64,000 nucleotides of DNA from Chlorohelix sp037138995 (GTDB lineage: Bacteria; Chloroflexota; Chloroflexia; Chloroheliales; Chloroheliaceae). How positions within the stretch are numbered: position 1 is the stretch's first letter; each line of letters begins with the position of its first letter. This document shows positions 17,128 to 26,290 of this stretch, in pieces. The position numbers were made by a program, and so were the translations under genes. The notes beneath the pieces are model-generated. The model did not search any database. It worked only from the letters and a program-made list of their open reading frames with translations, and was not told the DNA's origin. Location: positions 110,673 to 174,672 of the forward strand of contig NZ_JBAXHI010000004.1 in NCBI RefSeq assembly GCF_037138995.1. Direction: 5' to 3'.

Positions 17128-18339
17128 CTAAGCGTCCGATTCCATCTGTTCCCTGATAACCTCGCCCAGAATACGCATTCCTTGCTCAATCTGGTCGAGT
17201 TTCACAAAGCTAAAAGCCAAGCGGAGAGTGTTAATACCCTTGCCGCTGGCAAAGCAAGCCGTTCCCGGTAAATAATTTACCCCTGCTTTTACAGCATTGC
17301 TCAACATTTTAACAGTATCTATCCCTTCTGGCAATTCTACCCAGATAAAGAAACCGCCATGAGGTTTGTTCCAGTGTGCGCCATCGGGCATATAACGTTC
17401 TAGCCCTGCCAACATACGGTCGCGTTTGCGGCGATAGAGGTCGGAAAGCTCGTTGGTGTGGCGTTGCAATCGCCCGTTCTCGGCAAATTTGGCGGCGATA
17501 TATCCGGCAAAGGGGTTTGTACCGCCTTCATCCTTCAAACCAGCAGCGAGATTTACCAGATTGGCAGAACCGCCAAGCCAACCCAAGCGCATGCCCGCCG
17601 CAAGAGTCTTGGAGAAAGTTCCGCAATGCAGCACGATACCCTTATCATCCAACGCCCACAACCAAGGGGGCGTTTCGCCCTCGAACAACAAGCCGTGATA
17701 GGCATCATCTTCCAATACCAATACCTGATGCCGTTCCGCTACTTCAAGCAAATGCTTACGCCGTTCGAGGCTCATGGTAACGCCGGTTGGATTCTGGAAG
17801 GTTGGGATGGTGTAGATAAATTTAACGGTTTTGCCCTGTGCGTGTAAGTCGGTAAGGGTTTTATCCAGCGCGTCAATATCCATGCCGTTCTCGTCCAGTG
17901 ACACTTCGGCGATTTCCGCTTCAGCTTTGCGGAAGGTACTGACTGCGCCAAGAAAGGTGGGGGCTTCCACCACTATATAATCGCCTTTGTCTATCATCAA
18001 GCGACACACCAGACTGAGCGCTTGTCCAGACCCGGCAGTTACCAGTAAATTATGGGTAGATAATTCTATCCCTTGTTCTTTGCGAATATAGTCAATCAGA
18101 AATTCGCTGAGAGGCTCAGGACTGTTGTATTGGAGCGCAGAAGCCGCCTGATTTTGCATTACCCAGTTGGTAGCTTCAGCAATCTCCTTAGCAGGAAAGC
18201 TTTCCTCAGCAGGCAAACCAAAGGTAAAGGCGATAATATCACGGGCAGCTACCGGAGGCGCACCAACTTTTAGCTGCGAGGCGCGATGCGCCAGCAAGGA
18301 TGAGGCGAAAGGGGCTTGTTTAATTGTCGTATCGGTCAC
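17128..18339 (-). CDS. PLP-dependent aminotransferase (2-aminoadipate/aromatic type)
   Basis: Fold-type I class I/II aminotransferase, 403 residues, of the LysN/Aro8/MocR-related subgroup. Seen: TAGSGQALSLVCRL, PTFQNPTGVTMS, EDDAYHGLLFEG, and the PLP Schiff-base lysine in CGTFSKTLAAGMRLGW. No N-terminal DNA-binding domain is present, so it is an enzyme and not a MocR regulator. Donor and acceptor cannot be fixed from sequence; 2-oxoglutarate with an aromatic, branched or aminoadipate substrate is usual. It stands alone, with a GAGGTCTCT-type ribosome site ahead of the ATG. Confidence 0.88.
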   Translation of the reverse strand: MTDTTIKQAPFASSLLAHRASQLKVGAPPVAARDIIAFTFGLPAEESFPAKEIAEATNWVMQNQAASALQYNSPEPLSEFLIDYIRKEQGIELSTHNLLVTAGSGQALSLVCRLMIDKGDYIVVEAPTFLGAVSTFRKAEAEIAEVSLDENGMDIDALDKTLTDLHAQGKTVKFIYTIPTFQNPTGVTMSLERRKHLLEVAERHQVLVLEDDAYHGLLFEGETPPWLWALDDKGIVLHCGTFSKTLAAGMRLGWLGGSANLVNLAAGLKDEGGTNPFAGYIAAKFAENGRLQRHTNELSDLYRRKRDRMLAGLERYMPDGAHWNKPHGGFFIWVELPEGIDTVKMLSNAVKAGVNYLPGTACFASGKGINTLRLAFSFVKLDQIEQGMRILGEVIREQMESDA

Positions 18340-18473
18340 GCAAGAGACCTCCTCATTTTTTAATATGGGTATAAAATTTATTTTGCTTTATTATGCAAAC
18401 GAGGCAGCCAGAGTACAACCGTCTTTTCGCCTATCCTTCAAAATTTGTAGCTGGCGTAATAAAAGTAAAGCCC

Positions 18474-18501
18474 GACCCGGTTATAGGTGTCACACCGGGT
18501 C
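18474..18501 (-). terminator. Hairpin downstream of the kinase-HTH gene
   Basis: GACCCGGT and ACCGGGTC form an 8-bp stem around a 12-base loop. On the minus strand it is followed by GGGCTTTACTTTTATT, a modest U-rich tract, about 30 bases after the stop of the gene ending at 18532. Confidence 0.5.
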
Positions 18502-18531
18502 AGGATTGGGGATACAGCTACAAAGAAGCCG

Positions 18532-19458
18532 TCAGCTTGCGCGATAACGCATCGCCCATTCTGCCAACGCCTCACGGCTGATACGAGTCACGTTATGGTT
18601 CATAACCGTAGCCTTGAGTTCGCCGCGATACACCGCTTGCTGTATCAGGTCGGAGTCGGTTAACAGCACCGCGGCTGCTTCTTTCAGGCTGTAGCTTTCC
18701 TGAGCCTTGAGGCGGTCGTAGGTGCGATGAACTACTAGCGGATCATTTGCCTGAGCTTGTTGTGACTCTTTAACATAATGCTCAATGATTGCCGCCACCG
18801 AAGAAAGAGACAACCCAACAGTGTTAATCACGAGGTGATAATTATCTGGGTCGAGCCAATCAGCCTCAAAATACTGGCGTATGTACTGAGAGCGCATTCC
18901 ATCTTCACGAGCAATCTCCTGAGCGGCAATATCTTTATCAATGTGGTGCAAGAAGGCGATGCGCTCGATTCTATCCTGCAAAGGCGCATGAAGGTGAATG
19001 TTGGTCACACCTTGCCAGCCTTTGAGTATAAAGTTTGCCCCCCTCCCCATAATAACCACATGCCCCGCAGTAGCGGCTTCTTTTATCAGCCGCTCTACCA
19101 GTACATGATAGCCGCTCAGAATTTTCATTCGCTTATCTTCTTCAACCCTTGCAAGGTTTTCGAGAATAGGCTTTTCTTCTTTAACCAGTCCGAATACATC
19201 TCGATCTGGCGCTAGAGCTTTACTGAGCGATATATCAGGTTTAACGATAAGTTGCCGCAACTCTTTCATACGAGGCAAGATTTTTTCATCGAACTCGGCT
19301 AAATCTTCTTCGGGGATTTGGAGATGTGTGGCAGCAGTTTTAATAGCGTGGCTGTCCACATACGAAAGCTTTAAGGTTTTTGCTAACTCTTGGGCAATCG
19401 CCCTTCCACCGCTACCTTCTTCATGGGAAATGGTGATAACCATTCGGGTCACTGTCAT
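18532..19458 (-). CDS. Cytidylate-kinase-like protein with C-terminal HTH
   Basis: A 308-residue protein. Residues ~5-215 match the cytidylate kinase-like family: VITISHEEGSGGRAIAQELA (a GSGG-type phosphate loop), Y-V-D-S, VVIMGRGANFIL, and an R-x-x-R-rich lid region. After a Gln/Ala linker, residues ~245-305 (SYSLKEAAAVLLTDSDLIQQAV then a basic strand and ISREALAEWA) look like an excisionase/MerR-type helix-turn-helix. The substrate is unknown. The ATG has GGGAGG 8 bases upstream. A kinase-like domain joined to a DNA-binding-like domain suggests a ligand-sensing regulator, which is inference. Confidence 0.8.
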   Translation of the reverse strand: MTVTRMVITISHEEGSGGRAIAQELAKTLKLSYVDSHAIKTAATHLQIPEEDLAEFDEKILPRMKELRQLIVKPDISLSKALAPDRDVFGLVKEEKPILENLARVEEDKRMKILSGYHVLVERLIKEAATAGHVVIMGRGANFILKGWQGVTNIHLHAPLQDRIERIAFLHHIDKDIAAQEIAREDGMRSQYIRQYFEADWLDPDNYHLVINTVGLSLSSVAAIIEHYVKESQQAQANDPLVVHRTYDRLKAQESYSLKEAAAVLLTDSDLIQQAVYRGELKATVMNHNVTRISREALAEWAMRYRAS

Positions 19459-19527
19459 AGTGATGCCTCCCTTCTACAATTGGTCGTTCCACCTTTGATT
19501 CTAGTGTACAACTGTTAGGGCAAGGTA

Positions 19528-19974
19528 TCAAGACCCCGGAGAAAGTCGCGTGAAAGGAGCGAAGGGCAGGTTTCTCAAGAAGGCAAACCCGAAGGCGGTA
19601 GCGATTAATGCTTTCTGCCAAAGCGGGTCAAGTTTTAAGTCGCGTTCGAGACTGCCTTTTTCGAGGGACTGGTGGAGATAACGGTAAGTCAGCAGAGTCA
19701 GGACAGGAGAACTTAATACCAGCAGGGCATTCATTTTTAGGGCTGATTTGAAATTGCAATGTAGTAACTGATGGGCGGCGCGGGTTGAACCACAAGCAGG
19801 GCAATATAATCCGGTCAGCATGTTGAAGGGGCAACGGGGGTAAAAATGCGATTTAGAAGGGTCAGCAAAATACAGTACAGGTAAACCAACTGAGACAACA
19901 CCCGTTGCCACTGCCAGCTTTACTTTCTCTTTTTCTATCAATCGCTCAAGTTTTTGAAAAAAGCCAAACTGCAT
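19528..19974 (-). CDS. DUF2752 membrane protein
   Basis: A 148-residue protein with three hydrophobic segments. The DUF2752 hallmark is clear: CPFNMLTGLYCPACGSTRAAHQLLH, with paired cysteines in CPACG and the G-S-T-R turn, then a helix NALLVLSSPVL. Family members are small membrane proteins of unknown role in many bacteria. The N terminus is basic and cytoplasmic. Its stop lies 69 bases ahead of the kinase-HTH start on the same strand. Confidence 0.85.
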   Translation of the reverse strand: MQFGFFQKLERLIEKEKVKLAVATGVVSVGLPVLYFADPSKSHFYPRCPFNMLTGLYCPACGSTRAAHQLLHCNFKSALKMNALLVLSSPVLTLLTYRYLHQSLEKGSLERDLKLDPLWQKALIATAFGFAFLRNLPFAPFTRLSPGS

Positions 19975-20000
19975 ATTATTTTAGATTTATCGGTTCAGGG

Positions 20001-20040
20001 GATTTAAACAAGGGGTATAAACCCCTTGTCTTTTATTTTA
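20001..20040. terminator. Bidirectional-looking terminator after the TM2 gene
   Basis: A perfect 9-bp stem, ACAAGGGGT with ACCCCTTGT, around a 4-base loop ATAA. The U-tract is CTTTTATTTT on the plus strand and TTAAAT on the minus strand. It sits just after the TM2 gene, which ends at 20099 on the minus strand. Confidence 0.75.
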
Positions 20041-20098
20041 GACTCATTTCTACTGTTTTGAGTGAAAGTTCGACTAAAACTATCAATGATAGAGTTAG

Positions 20099-20506
20099 TT
20101 AGTTTACCCGTAGCGGCAAACCGTTGACATCGGGCAGCTTCTTAGTAGCAATCAGAATAATATCTATTATTGACCAGATACCACAACCACCAAGAGTTAC
20201 CAACTTCGCAATACCTAAGCCAGTGTAACCCAGATAGAAGCGGTCAACGCCAAGACCACCTAAGAATATACTCAGGATTAAAGCGGTCATCCATTCCTTG
20301 TCGGAAACAGGCCCGTTGTACAGAGGCGCACCGGGATAATAACCCGGAGGTGGCGGAGGCGCACCGTAGCCCGGAGGAGGAGCACCGTAACCCGGAGGGG
20401 GAGCGCCGTAACCCGGAGGGGGAGCTCCATAACCCGGAGGTGGTTGATTGCCCGGAGGTGGTTGGTTAGGATTTTCCCAAGGGTTAGGATTCTGTGGATT
20501 GCTCAT
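20099..20506 (-). CDS. TM2 domain protein with proline-glycine-tyrosine repeats
   Basis: A 135-residue membrane protein. Residues ~15-60 are a low-complexity run of PPGYGAPP-type repeats with a 24-base period. Residues ~68-130 are a TM2 domain: KEWMTALILSIFLGGLGVDRFYLGYTGLGIAKLVTLGGCGIWSIID, two helices joined by the conserved DRFYLG turn. Function is unknown; the tail may bind proteins or the wall. A similar design (Pro/Gln/Tyr repeats then a small membrane domain) recurs at 51684-52310. Confidence 0.9.
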   Translation of the reverse strand: MSNPQNPNPWENPNQPPPGNQPPPGYGAPPPGYGAPPPGYGAPPPGYGAPPPPPGYYPGAPLYNGPVSDKEWMTALILSIFLGGLGVDRFYLGYTGLGIAKLVTLGGCGIWSIIDIILIATKKLPDVNGLPLRVN

Positions 20507-20772
20507 TTAGGGTCTTCCTCTCAATCGCTAAATATAAATACCAACACTTAGAACAATAAAAGTAAGTTATTCACAAAAACGCGAATAAGTAATTTCTAAA
20601 ACAATTATAGGTTAGGTTCAACTCAATGGCAATATCCCTGAAGATAGCTTATTCAAATCAATTCCCCGATTTTAAAGCTAACTTCAATATGATTAGAACT
20701 AAATCGCCTAATATTATTTGTATTTATGGCTTTGCAATAGGGTATTTTAACATCGTCACATGTTCTAAAAAA

Positions 20773-20801
20773 TTGACTTCTAGCCTCAAAAGGCCTATAA
20801 T
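20773..20801 (+). promoter_or_regulatory. Sigma-70-type promoter of gyrA
   Basis: TTGACT, a 17-base spacer, then TATAAT. It is the best consensus promoter in the window and lies 50 bases upstream of the gyrA ATG. The preceding gap from 20507 is AT-rich and otherwise without a supported gene. Confidence 0.8.
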
Positions 20802-20851
20802 AGATAGGTTGACAATAGTAGTTCTCAAGGCAATATGGAGATAACCCCCGA

Positions 20852-23410
20852 ATGGAAATTGGAAACGTTCGCCCGATAAACATCGAAGATGAGATGCGTA
20901 CCGCCTATCTTGATTATGCCATGAGCGTAATCGTACAACGCGCCCTGCCGGATGTGCGCGATGGGCTTAAGCCGGTGCATCGGCGCATCTTGCACTCAAT
21001 GAACGAAAACGGGATTCGTTCCACTACACCTTACAAGAAATGCGCCCGTATTGTCGGTGATGTGTTAGGTAAATACCATCCACACGGACAAGACGCGGTG
21101 TACGAAACGCTGGTGCGCTTCGGGCAGGACTTCAGCATGCGCTACATGCTCATTGATGGTCAGGGTAACTTTGGTTCGGTGGATGGTGACCCGCCCGCCG
21201 CAATGCGCTATACCGAAGCCCGCATGGCAGGTATTGCCGATGAGCTATTGCAGGATATTGATAAAGATACGGTCGAGTTTCAGCCAAACTATGACGGTCT
21301 AGAACTTGAACCGAAAGTGCTGCCCGCCAAACTGCCCAACTTGCTGCTAAACGGAGTGCAGGGTATCGCCGTTGGTATGGCAACCAATATCCCACCGCAC
21401 AACCTAAACGAGCTTGCCGATGCAATAATTTACCTAGTTGATAACCCGGAAGCTAACACCGAAGAACTCTCAGAACGATTAGTGGGACCCGATTTCCCCA
21501 CGGGCGGCATCATACTCGGAAAAGCTGGAATCCGGGAAGCCTACGCCACCGGACGCGGCAGAATGATTATTCGCGCCAAAGCCCACGTAGAAGAAAATAA
21601 AGGGCGTTTCAGCATAATTGTGACCGAACTGCCCTATATGTGCAACAAACGCACCCTCCAAGAGCGTATCGCGGAATTAGTCAAAGACGGCAAAATTGAC
21701 GGCATCTCGGACATGAACGATGAGAGCGATCGCAACGGTATTCGCCTAGTAGTTGACCTAAAGCGCGATGCACAGCCTCAGAAAATAATGAATCAGCTTT
21801 TCAAATATACTCAGCTTCAAACCAGTTTTAGCATCAATATGCTGGCGTTGGTTGAAAACGGGATGGTTCCAAGAGTGCTGCCGTTAAGACGTATCCTGCA
21901 ATCCTACATCGAGTGGCGGCAGGAAGTAATTACCCGGCGCACCCGCTATGACCTGAACAAAGCGCAACAACGCGCCCATATCCTCGAAGGTTTGCTGAAA
22001 GCGATTGCCAATATTGATAAGGTAATCCAGACCATCCGCGAATCCAAAAACCGCGATGCCGCCAAAACCGGACTGATTGAAACTTTTCAGTTAAGCCCGG
22101 AGCAAGCACAAGCAATTTTGGATATGCAACTCGGTAGGTTGGCAGCGTTGGAACGACAGAGAATTGAGGACGAATTCAATGAACTGCAAAAGACCATTGC
22201 CAGTTTGCAAGACCTCCTCGACCATCCCCAGAAAATTCTGGAGATAATTAAAAAAGACCTGCAATTTCTCAAGGAAAAATATGGAGACGTGCGCCGCACC
22301 CTTATTATCGAGGATGCCGTTGGCGACCTCTCGGTGGAAGACTTAATACCGGACGAGGTGGTTCTAGTTTCGATTACCAACAAAGGCTATGTCAAACGCT
22401 TGCCACACGATACCTACAAAACCCAACGGCGAGGAGGCAAGGGCGTTAACGGCATGACTACCCGTGAGCAGGATGTGGTGCAACATACCATCATCTGCAA
22501 TACGATGGATAGCCTACTTTTCTTTACCAATAAAGGGCGCGTTTTCCAGCTTAAAGTCCATGAAGTGCCGGATGCCGGGCGCACCGCTAAAGGCTTGCCG
22601 CTCATCAACCTCATCGCGATAGACCAGAATGAGCAGGTAACTTCGGTTATCGCCATCAACAATTTTGAGAAAGCCAAGTACCTTGTTATGGCTACGCGAC
22701 AGGGCAAAATTAAGCGCACCAACTTGAGAGAGTTCTCAAGCGTGCGGAGCAACGGTCTTATCGCGATTCGCCTAGAGGAAAAAGACGAGCTTGGTTTCGT
22801 TTGGATTAGCAATGGGTTGGGCGAGGTTATATTGACTACCGCCGAAGGTAAAGCTATCCGGTTTAAGGAAGAAGAAGTACGTCCTATCGGACGCGATGCA
22901 ATGGGCGTAAACGCAATCAAGTTGGTAAACGAAGGCGATTACGTGGTGGGGATGGATTTGGTTGATTTGGAAGCCGATTTGCTAATTATCACCGCACTTG
23001 GCTTTGGCAAACGCACTCCGATGGATGAATTTCCGGTGCATGGGCGCTACGGTCAGGGTGTTATCGCTATGCGCCTGACTCCCAAAACCGGACTAATCGT
23101 AGCAACCCGCGTTGTAAGCGAAAGCGATGATGTGATGCTAATGACTACCAGCGGCATGCTAGTACGCATTCCGGTACGCGAAATATCTCGGCAGGGTCGC
23201 GCTGCACAAGGTGTTACCGTAATGAGCTTAGGCAAAGCAGGAGATTCTATCGCTTCGGTCGCGGTAGTTACCGAAGAAAGAACCCGCTTCCGTCAGGATG
23301 AGAACATGAATGAATTGAAAAGCGGCAATGGCAACGGACTCCAGTTATTGGACGGTGAGGTTAATCCCGATGAACCGGAGAATGATAGCGACAACGGTCA
23401 TGAGAATTAA
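20852..23410 (+). CDS. gyrA: DNA gyrase subunit A
   Basis: Type IIA topoisomerase breakage-reunion subunit, 852 residues. The catalytic Tyr120 lies in AAMRYTEAR. The GyrA box QRRGGKG (in THK-x-TQRRGGKG-like context near residue 525) identifies gyrase rather than topoisomerase IV, followed by the six-bladed C-terminal beta-pinwheel repeats. In the quinolone region the usual HPHGDSAVYD reads HPHGQDAVYE: Q80, D81 and E85 stand at the E. coli D82, S83 and D87 positions. The tail is acidic with Asn/Gly. The start is ATG with GGAG 11 bases upstream. gyrB is not adjacent. Confidence 0.97.
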   Translation: MEIGNVRPINIEDEMRTAYLDYAMSVIVQRALPDVRDGLKPVHRRILHSMNENGIRSTTPYKKCARIVGDVLGKYHPHGQDAVYETLVRFGQDFSMRYMLIDGQGNFGSVDGDPPAAMRYTEARMAGIADELLQDIDKDTVEFQPNYDGLELEPKVLPAKLPNLLLNGVQGIAVGMATNIPPHNLNELADAIIYLVDNPEANTEELSERLVGPDFPTGGIILGKAGIREAYATGRGRMIIRAKAHVEENKGRFSIIVTELPYMCNKRTLQERIAELVKDGKIDGISDMNDESDRNGIRLVVDLKRDAQPQKIMNQLFKYTQLQTSFSINMLALVENGMVPRVLPLRRILQSYIEWRQEVITRRTRYDLNKAQQRAHILEGLLKAIANIDKVIQTIRESKNRDAAKTGLIETFQLSPEQAQAILDMQLGRLAALERQRIEDEFNELQKTIASLQDLLDHPQKILEIIKKDLQFLKEKYGDVRRTLIIEDAVGDLSVEDLIPDEVVLVSITNKGYVKRLPHDTYKTQRRGGKGVNGMTTREQDVVQHTIICNTMDSLLFFTNKGRVFQLKVHEVPDAGRTAKGLPLINLIAIDQNEQVTSVIAINNFEKAKYLVMATRQGKIKRTNLREFSSVRSNGLIAIRLEEKDELGFVWISNGLGEVILTTAEGKAIRFKEEEVRPIGRDAMGVNAIKLVNEGDYVVGMDLVDLEADLLIITALGFGKRTPMDEFPVHGRYGQGVIAMRLTPKTGLIVATRVVSESDDVMLMTTSGMLVRIPVREISRQGRAAQGVTVMSLGKAGDSIASVAVVTEERTRFRQDENMNELKSGNGNGLQLLDGEVNPDEPENDSDNGHEN

Positions 23411-23425
23411 AATCTGATAAATAAT

Positions 23426-23461
23426 AAAAAGACCCTTGCTAATATCGGAAGGGTCTTTTTT
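23426..23461 (+). terminator. Rho-independent terminator of gyrA
   Basis: GACCCTT and AAGGGTC form the stem around an 11-base loop, flanked by AAAAA before and TTTTTT after, 15 bases past the gyrA stop. It could act in both directions. Confidence 0.85.
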
Positions 23462-23621
23462 CATATTTTAATTTTAAAAGCTGTGTCAGCAAATAATTAA
23501 ATTGACAGCCATGAGCTAAGCTAATATTATAACAATAACTTCAAAGTCAGTTTATGCTTATCGAACGGGTAAGCTAAAATAAATACTCGTTTAACAAGGC
23601 AAGGCATTTAATCAAAGGCAA

Positions 23622-24635
23622 ATGTCACAAAATATAATTATTACAGGCATCGCCGGATTTGTCGGTAGCCATCTGGCAGACCTGATACTAGGGCAACCGG
23701 GCAATTACACCATTCATGGAATCGTAATTTCAGACCCAAACACGCAGGCGCAACCGAATTTGGCGCATCTTGACGGCAACGAACGACTCAAGCTGTATGC
23801 GCTGGATATGTCCGAGATGGAAGCGTTGTCGAAACTCGTTACGGAACTACGCCCGGATTATATTTTTCATTTGGCAGCACGAAGCCATATTGCGCCTAGT
23901 TTTGCCAACCCCGCCGAAACCCTGCAAAATAACCTGACCTCCACCCTTAACTTGTTCGAGATAGCCAAGCGACTCAAACAACAGAGCGGCTACAATCCAG
24001 CAATCCTGAATACAGGTTCGGGCGACCAATACGGCTTTATTTTACCCGAAGAATTGCCCGTGCAGGAAAATCAGCCATTCAGACCGGGAAGCCCTTATGC
24101 GGTTAGTAAAATTACACAGGAGATGCTAGGCTACCAATACTGGCGCAGTTTCGGCTTGCGTATATTTAATACCCGCGCCTTTAATCAGCTTGGTCCTCGC
24201 CAGAACCCGGAACTGGCAACCGCCACTTTTGCCCACCAAATCGCGCTATTGGAACGCGCCCATCGTCATGGTCAGGCGGTAGCCCCCTTGCGGGTAGGAA
24301 ATTTGGACAGTAGTCGGGATTATACTGATGTGCGCGACATGGTCAGGGGCTATTGGATGGCGTTGCATAGTAGCAAGTGCGAACCGGGTAAGCCATACAA
24401 TATCTGTAGCGGGAAAGATTGGAAAATAAGCCATGTGTTACAGATGCTGTTGGAGCATGCCAATTGCCCGATAAAAGTGGAAAATGACCCTGCCCGTATG
24501 CGTCCTAGCGATGTCCCGGAAGTACGCGGAGACTCTAGCCGTTTTAGGGAAGCGACAGGCTGGCAGCCGCAAATTCCTTTGGAACAAAGTATCGAGGATT
24601 TGCTAAATTACTGGCGAAACGAGGTCAAGGATTAA
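23622..24635 (+). CDS. NAD(P)-dependent epimerase/dehydratase, GDP-mannose 4,6-dehydratase type
   Basis: Extended short-chain dehydrogenase of 337 residues. Nucleotide-binding ITGIAGFVGSHL starts at residue ~7; catalytic NTGSGDQYG and the Y-x-x-x-K motif in SPYAVSKITQE follow; FNQLGPRQ and RDYTDVRDMVRGYW match the GDP-mannose 4,6-dehydratase and GDP-4-keto-6-deoxymannose reductase group. It probably makes a deoxysugar nucleotide for surface glycans. mutM starts 3 bases after the stop, so the two are cotranscribed although their functions are unrelated. Confidence 0.88.
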   Translation: MSQNIIITGIAGFVGSHLADLILGQPGNYTIHGIVISDPNTQAQPNLAHLDGNERLKLYALDMSEMEALSKLVTELRPDYIFHLAARSHIAPSFANPAETLQNNLTSTLNLFEIAKRLKQQSGYNPAILNTGSGDQYGFILPEELPVQENQPFRPGSPYAVSKITQEMLGYQYWRSFGLRIFNTRAFNQLGPRQNPELATATFAHQIALLERAHRHGQAVAPLRVGNLDSSRDYTDVRDMVRGYWMALHSSKCEPGKPYNICSGKDWKISHVLQMLLEHANCPIKVENDPARMRPSDVPEVRGDSSRFREATGWQPQIPLEQSIEDLLNYWRNEVKD

Positions 24636-24638
24636 GCT

Positions 24639-25532
24639 ATGCCCGAACTACCCGAAGTAGAAACAACTGTACGCGATTTACAGCGGGTACTGCCCGGCAA
24701 AATCATTCGCGGGGTAACTTTCGCAGATTGGGAGCGGATGGTGCAAACTCATCCGGTGGCAGAGCTGAGCCAACTTATAGCAGGCGAGAAGATTATTGAG
24801 GTGAGCCGCCGCGCCAAGTATGTGCTGGTAGCTCTTACCAATTCAAAGCATCTGGTCTTTCACCGCAAGATGACCGGAAATCTATTCTACCGAGCAAGTA
24901 ATGACCCTACCGATCGCTACACTCGCTTTATCATCGCCTTCGAGGATAGTACAGAATTGCGCTTTGCCGATTTGCGTAAATTCGGTAGGATTTATTTATT
25001 TACCAGCGATGAAGAATTAAGCCAATACCTTGCCCATCTAGGTCCTGAGCCACTAACGGATAGTTTTACCGAAGAACTATTCGAGAGCTTGCTGGTTAAA
25101 CGCAAAGGCATGCTGAAACCGCTGCTGTTAAACCAAAGCGTGCTGGTAGGGCTTGGCAATATCTACGTAAACGAGGCATTATGGGTCAGCCGCCTTCACC
25201 CGCAACGCCGCGCCGAAAGCCTAACCGCCGAAGACCGCCAGCGGCTTTACCACGCTATTCGCGAAGTGTTGGCAAAAGCGGTGGAAAATCGGGGTACAAC
25301 CCTCAGCGATTACCTTGACGGGGAAGGGCAGCGCGGACGCAATCAGGATTTATTATTCGTGCATGCGCGGGAAGGGGAAGCTTGCCCCAACTGTGAGCAG
25401 CCAATCAGCTATATTTTTGTGGGGCAGCGCGGCACTTACCTGTGTCTTAATTGTCAGCCAACCCCCACGGGCGTGGTAATGCAACTTCCAAACAAACAAC
25501 GCCCTCACCGAAACACCCATCCCACGCCTTAA
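24639..25532 (+). CDS. mutM: Formamidopyrimidine-DNA glycosylase
   Basis: Fpg/MutM removes 8-oxoguanine and formamidopyrimidines and nicks the abasic site. The 297-residue product begins MPELPEVET, with Pro2 as the nucleophile after Met removal and Glu3 catalytic; RRAKY holds the conserved lysine; KPLLLNQSVLVGLGNIYVNEALW is the H2TH segment; and the C-terminal zinc finger is CPNC...CLNC. The tail after the finger is ~20 residues longer than usual. Coupled to the upstream epimerase. Confidence 0.96.
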   Translation: MPELPEVETTVRDLQRVLPGKIIRGVTFADWERMVQTHPVAELSQLIAGEKIIEVSRRAKYVLVALTNSKHLVFHRKMTGNLFYRASNDPTDRYTRFIIAFEDSTELRFADLRKFGRIYLFTSDEELSQYLAHLGPEPLTDSFTEELFESLLVKRKGMLKPLLLNQSVLVGLGNIYVNEALWVSRLHPQRRAESLTAEDRQRLYHAIREVLAKAVENRGTTLSDYLDGEGQRGRNQDLLFVHAREGEACPNCEQPISYIFVGQRGTYLCLNCQPTPTGVVMQLPNKQRPHRNTHPTP

Positions 25533-25694
25533 CACAGCATATCCAAATAATTCTCTTTTCCGAAATTTAAGTTACTTTTTTTTATGCTATCATAGAATAG
25601 TACAAAGTTTAAATTGGACTTTGACATTTCTTATACAAGAATTTTAAGCCCAGCCATAAATTTCAACATAGCAGGGACGGAAGGAAGTAAAACA

Positions 25695-26141
25695 GTGGAG
25701 CGGGATGAATTTATATCCCAAGTTCTTTCTACTATAGATGAAGCAGAAGTAATGACTATCTTCTTCCCAAATCTGTCTAAAGCTTTAGTAGTAGATACAC
25801 GGGCGGGATTGAGTTACAAACCTCTGGTTCGGGTTATGAACCAAGTAAACTCGATGGAAGAGCGTATGGGCATACTTGAGAAATTGCGCCCTAATCTAGG
25901 TCGAGTGCGTAGTATTGCTGGTATTCCTTGGACAAAATCTATCCGTTCTTTACAAGAAAATGAAATTATGAGTAGGCTCGAAAAAAGGCTACAACTTTCA
26001 GGTTTACAGCCTTTTGATTCGAAACAGATTTGTCAGGAAGCTTTCAATAAACTAAAAGAAATAGAGCGCAATCAATGGGCAACCCTTATTAAAGGGCAAA
26101 GTGGGTTGTACAAAACCATTTGGGAGACTCCCAACCTTTAA
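25695..26141 (+). CDS. Hypothetical soluble protein
   Basis: I do not recognise this 148-residue protein. It is soluble, mixed alpha/beta, with MTIFFPNLSKALVVDTR, RVMNQVNSMEERMGILEKLRPNL and a helical end. No catalytic motif is visible. The GTG at 25695 is preferred because AAGGAAG lies 7 bases upstream; the frame is open back to a TTG at 25614 without a ribosome site. It has its own downstream terminator. Confidence 0.65.
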   Translation: MERDEFISQVLSTIDEAEVMTIFFPNLSKALVVDTRAGLSYKPLVRVMNQVNSMEERMGILEKLRPNLGRVRSIAGIPWTKSIRSLQENEIMSRLEKRLQLSGLQPFDSKQICQEAFNKLKEIERNQWATLIKGQSGLYKTIWETPNL

Positions 26142-26191
26142 TAACTTTTGGATGAATTTACCCTGCCAACCCTTCTGTTTTCATCGCTTAT

Positions 26192-26225
26192 TGCGGCATC
26201 CTTTCAGGGATGTCGCATTTTTTTT
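26192..26225 (+). terminator. Rho-independent terminator
   Basis: TGCGGCATCC pairs with GGATGTCGCA (one G-U) around a short loop and is followed by eight T. It ends the transcript of the hypothetical gene at 25695 and possibly of mutM. Confidence 0.85.
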
Positions 26226-26239
26226 GCCCGAATCAAATA

Positions 26240-26264
26240 AACAAAAAGACGGCTGTTAGCCGCC
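26240..26264 (-). terminator. Terminator after the bactofilin gene
   Basis: On the minus strand GGCGGCT and AGCCGTC form a 7-bp stem with one mismatch around loop AAC, then TTTTTGTTT. It lies 27 bases past the bactofilin stop. Confidence 0.7.
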
Positions 26265-26290
26265 ATATAATCATAATTTTTGAATTGTAG

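Noticed and set aside
20320..20470. CRISPR-like repeats
   Set aside because: The 24-base period encodes a PPGYGAPP protein tract; no spacers.
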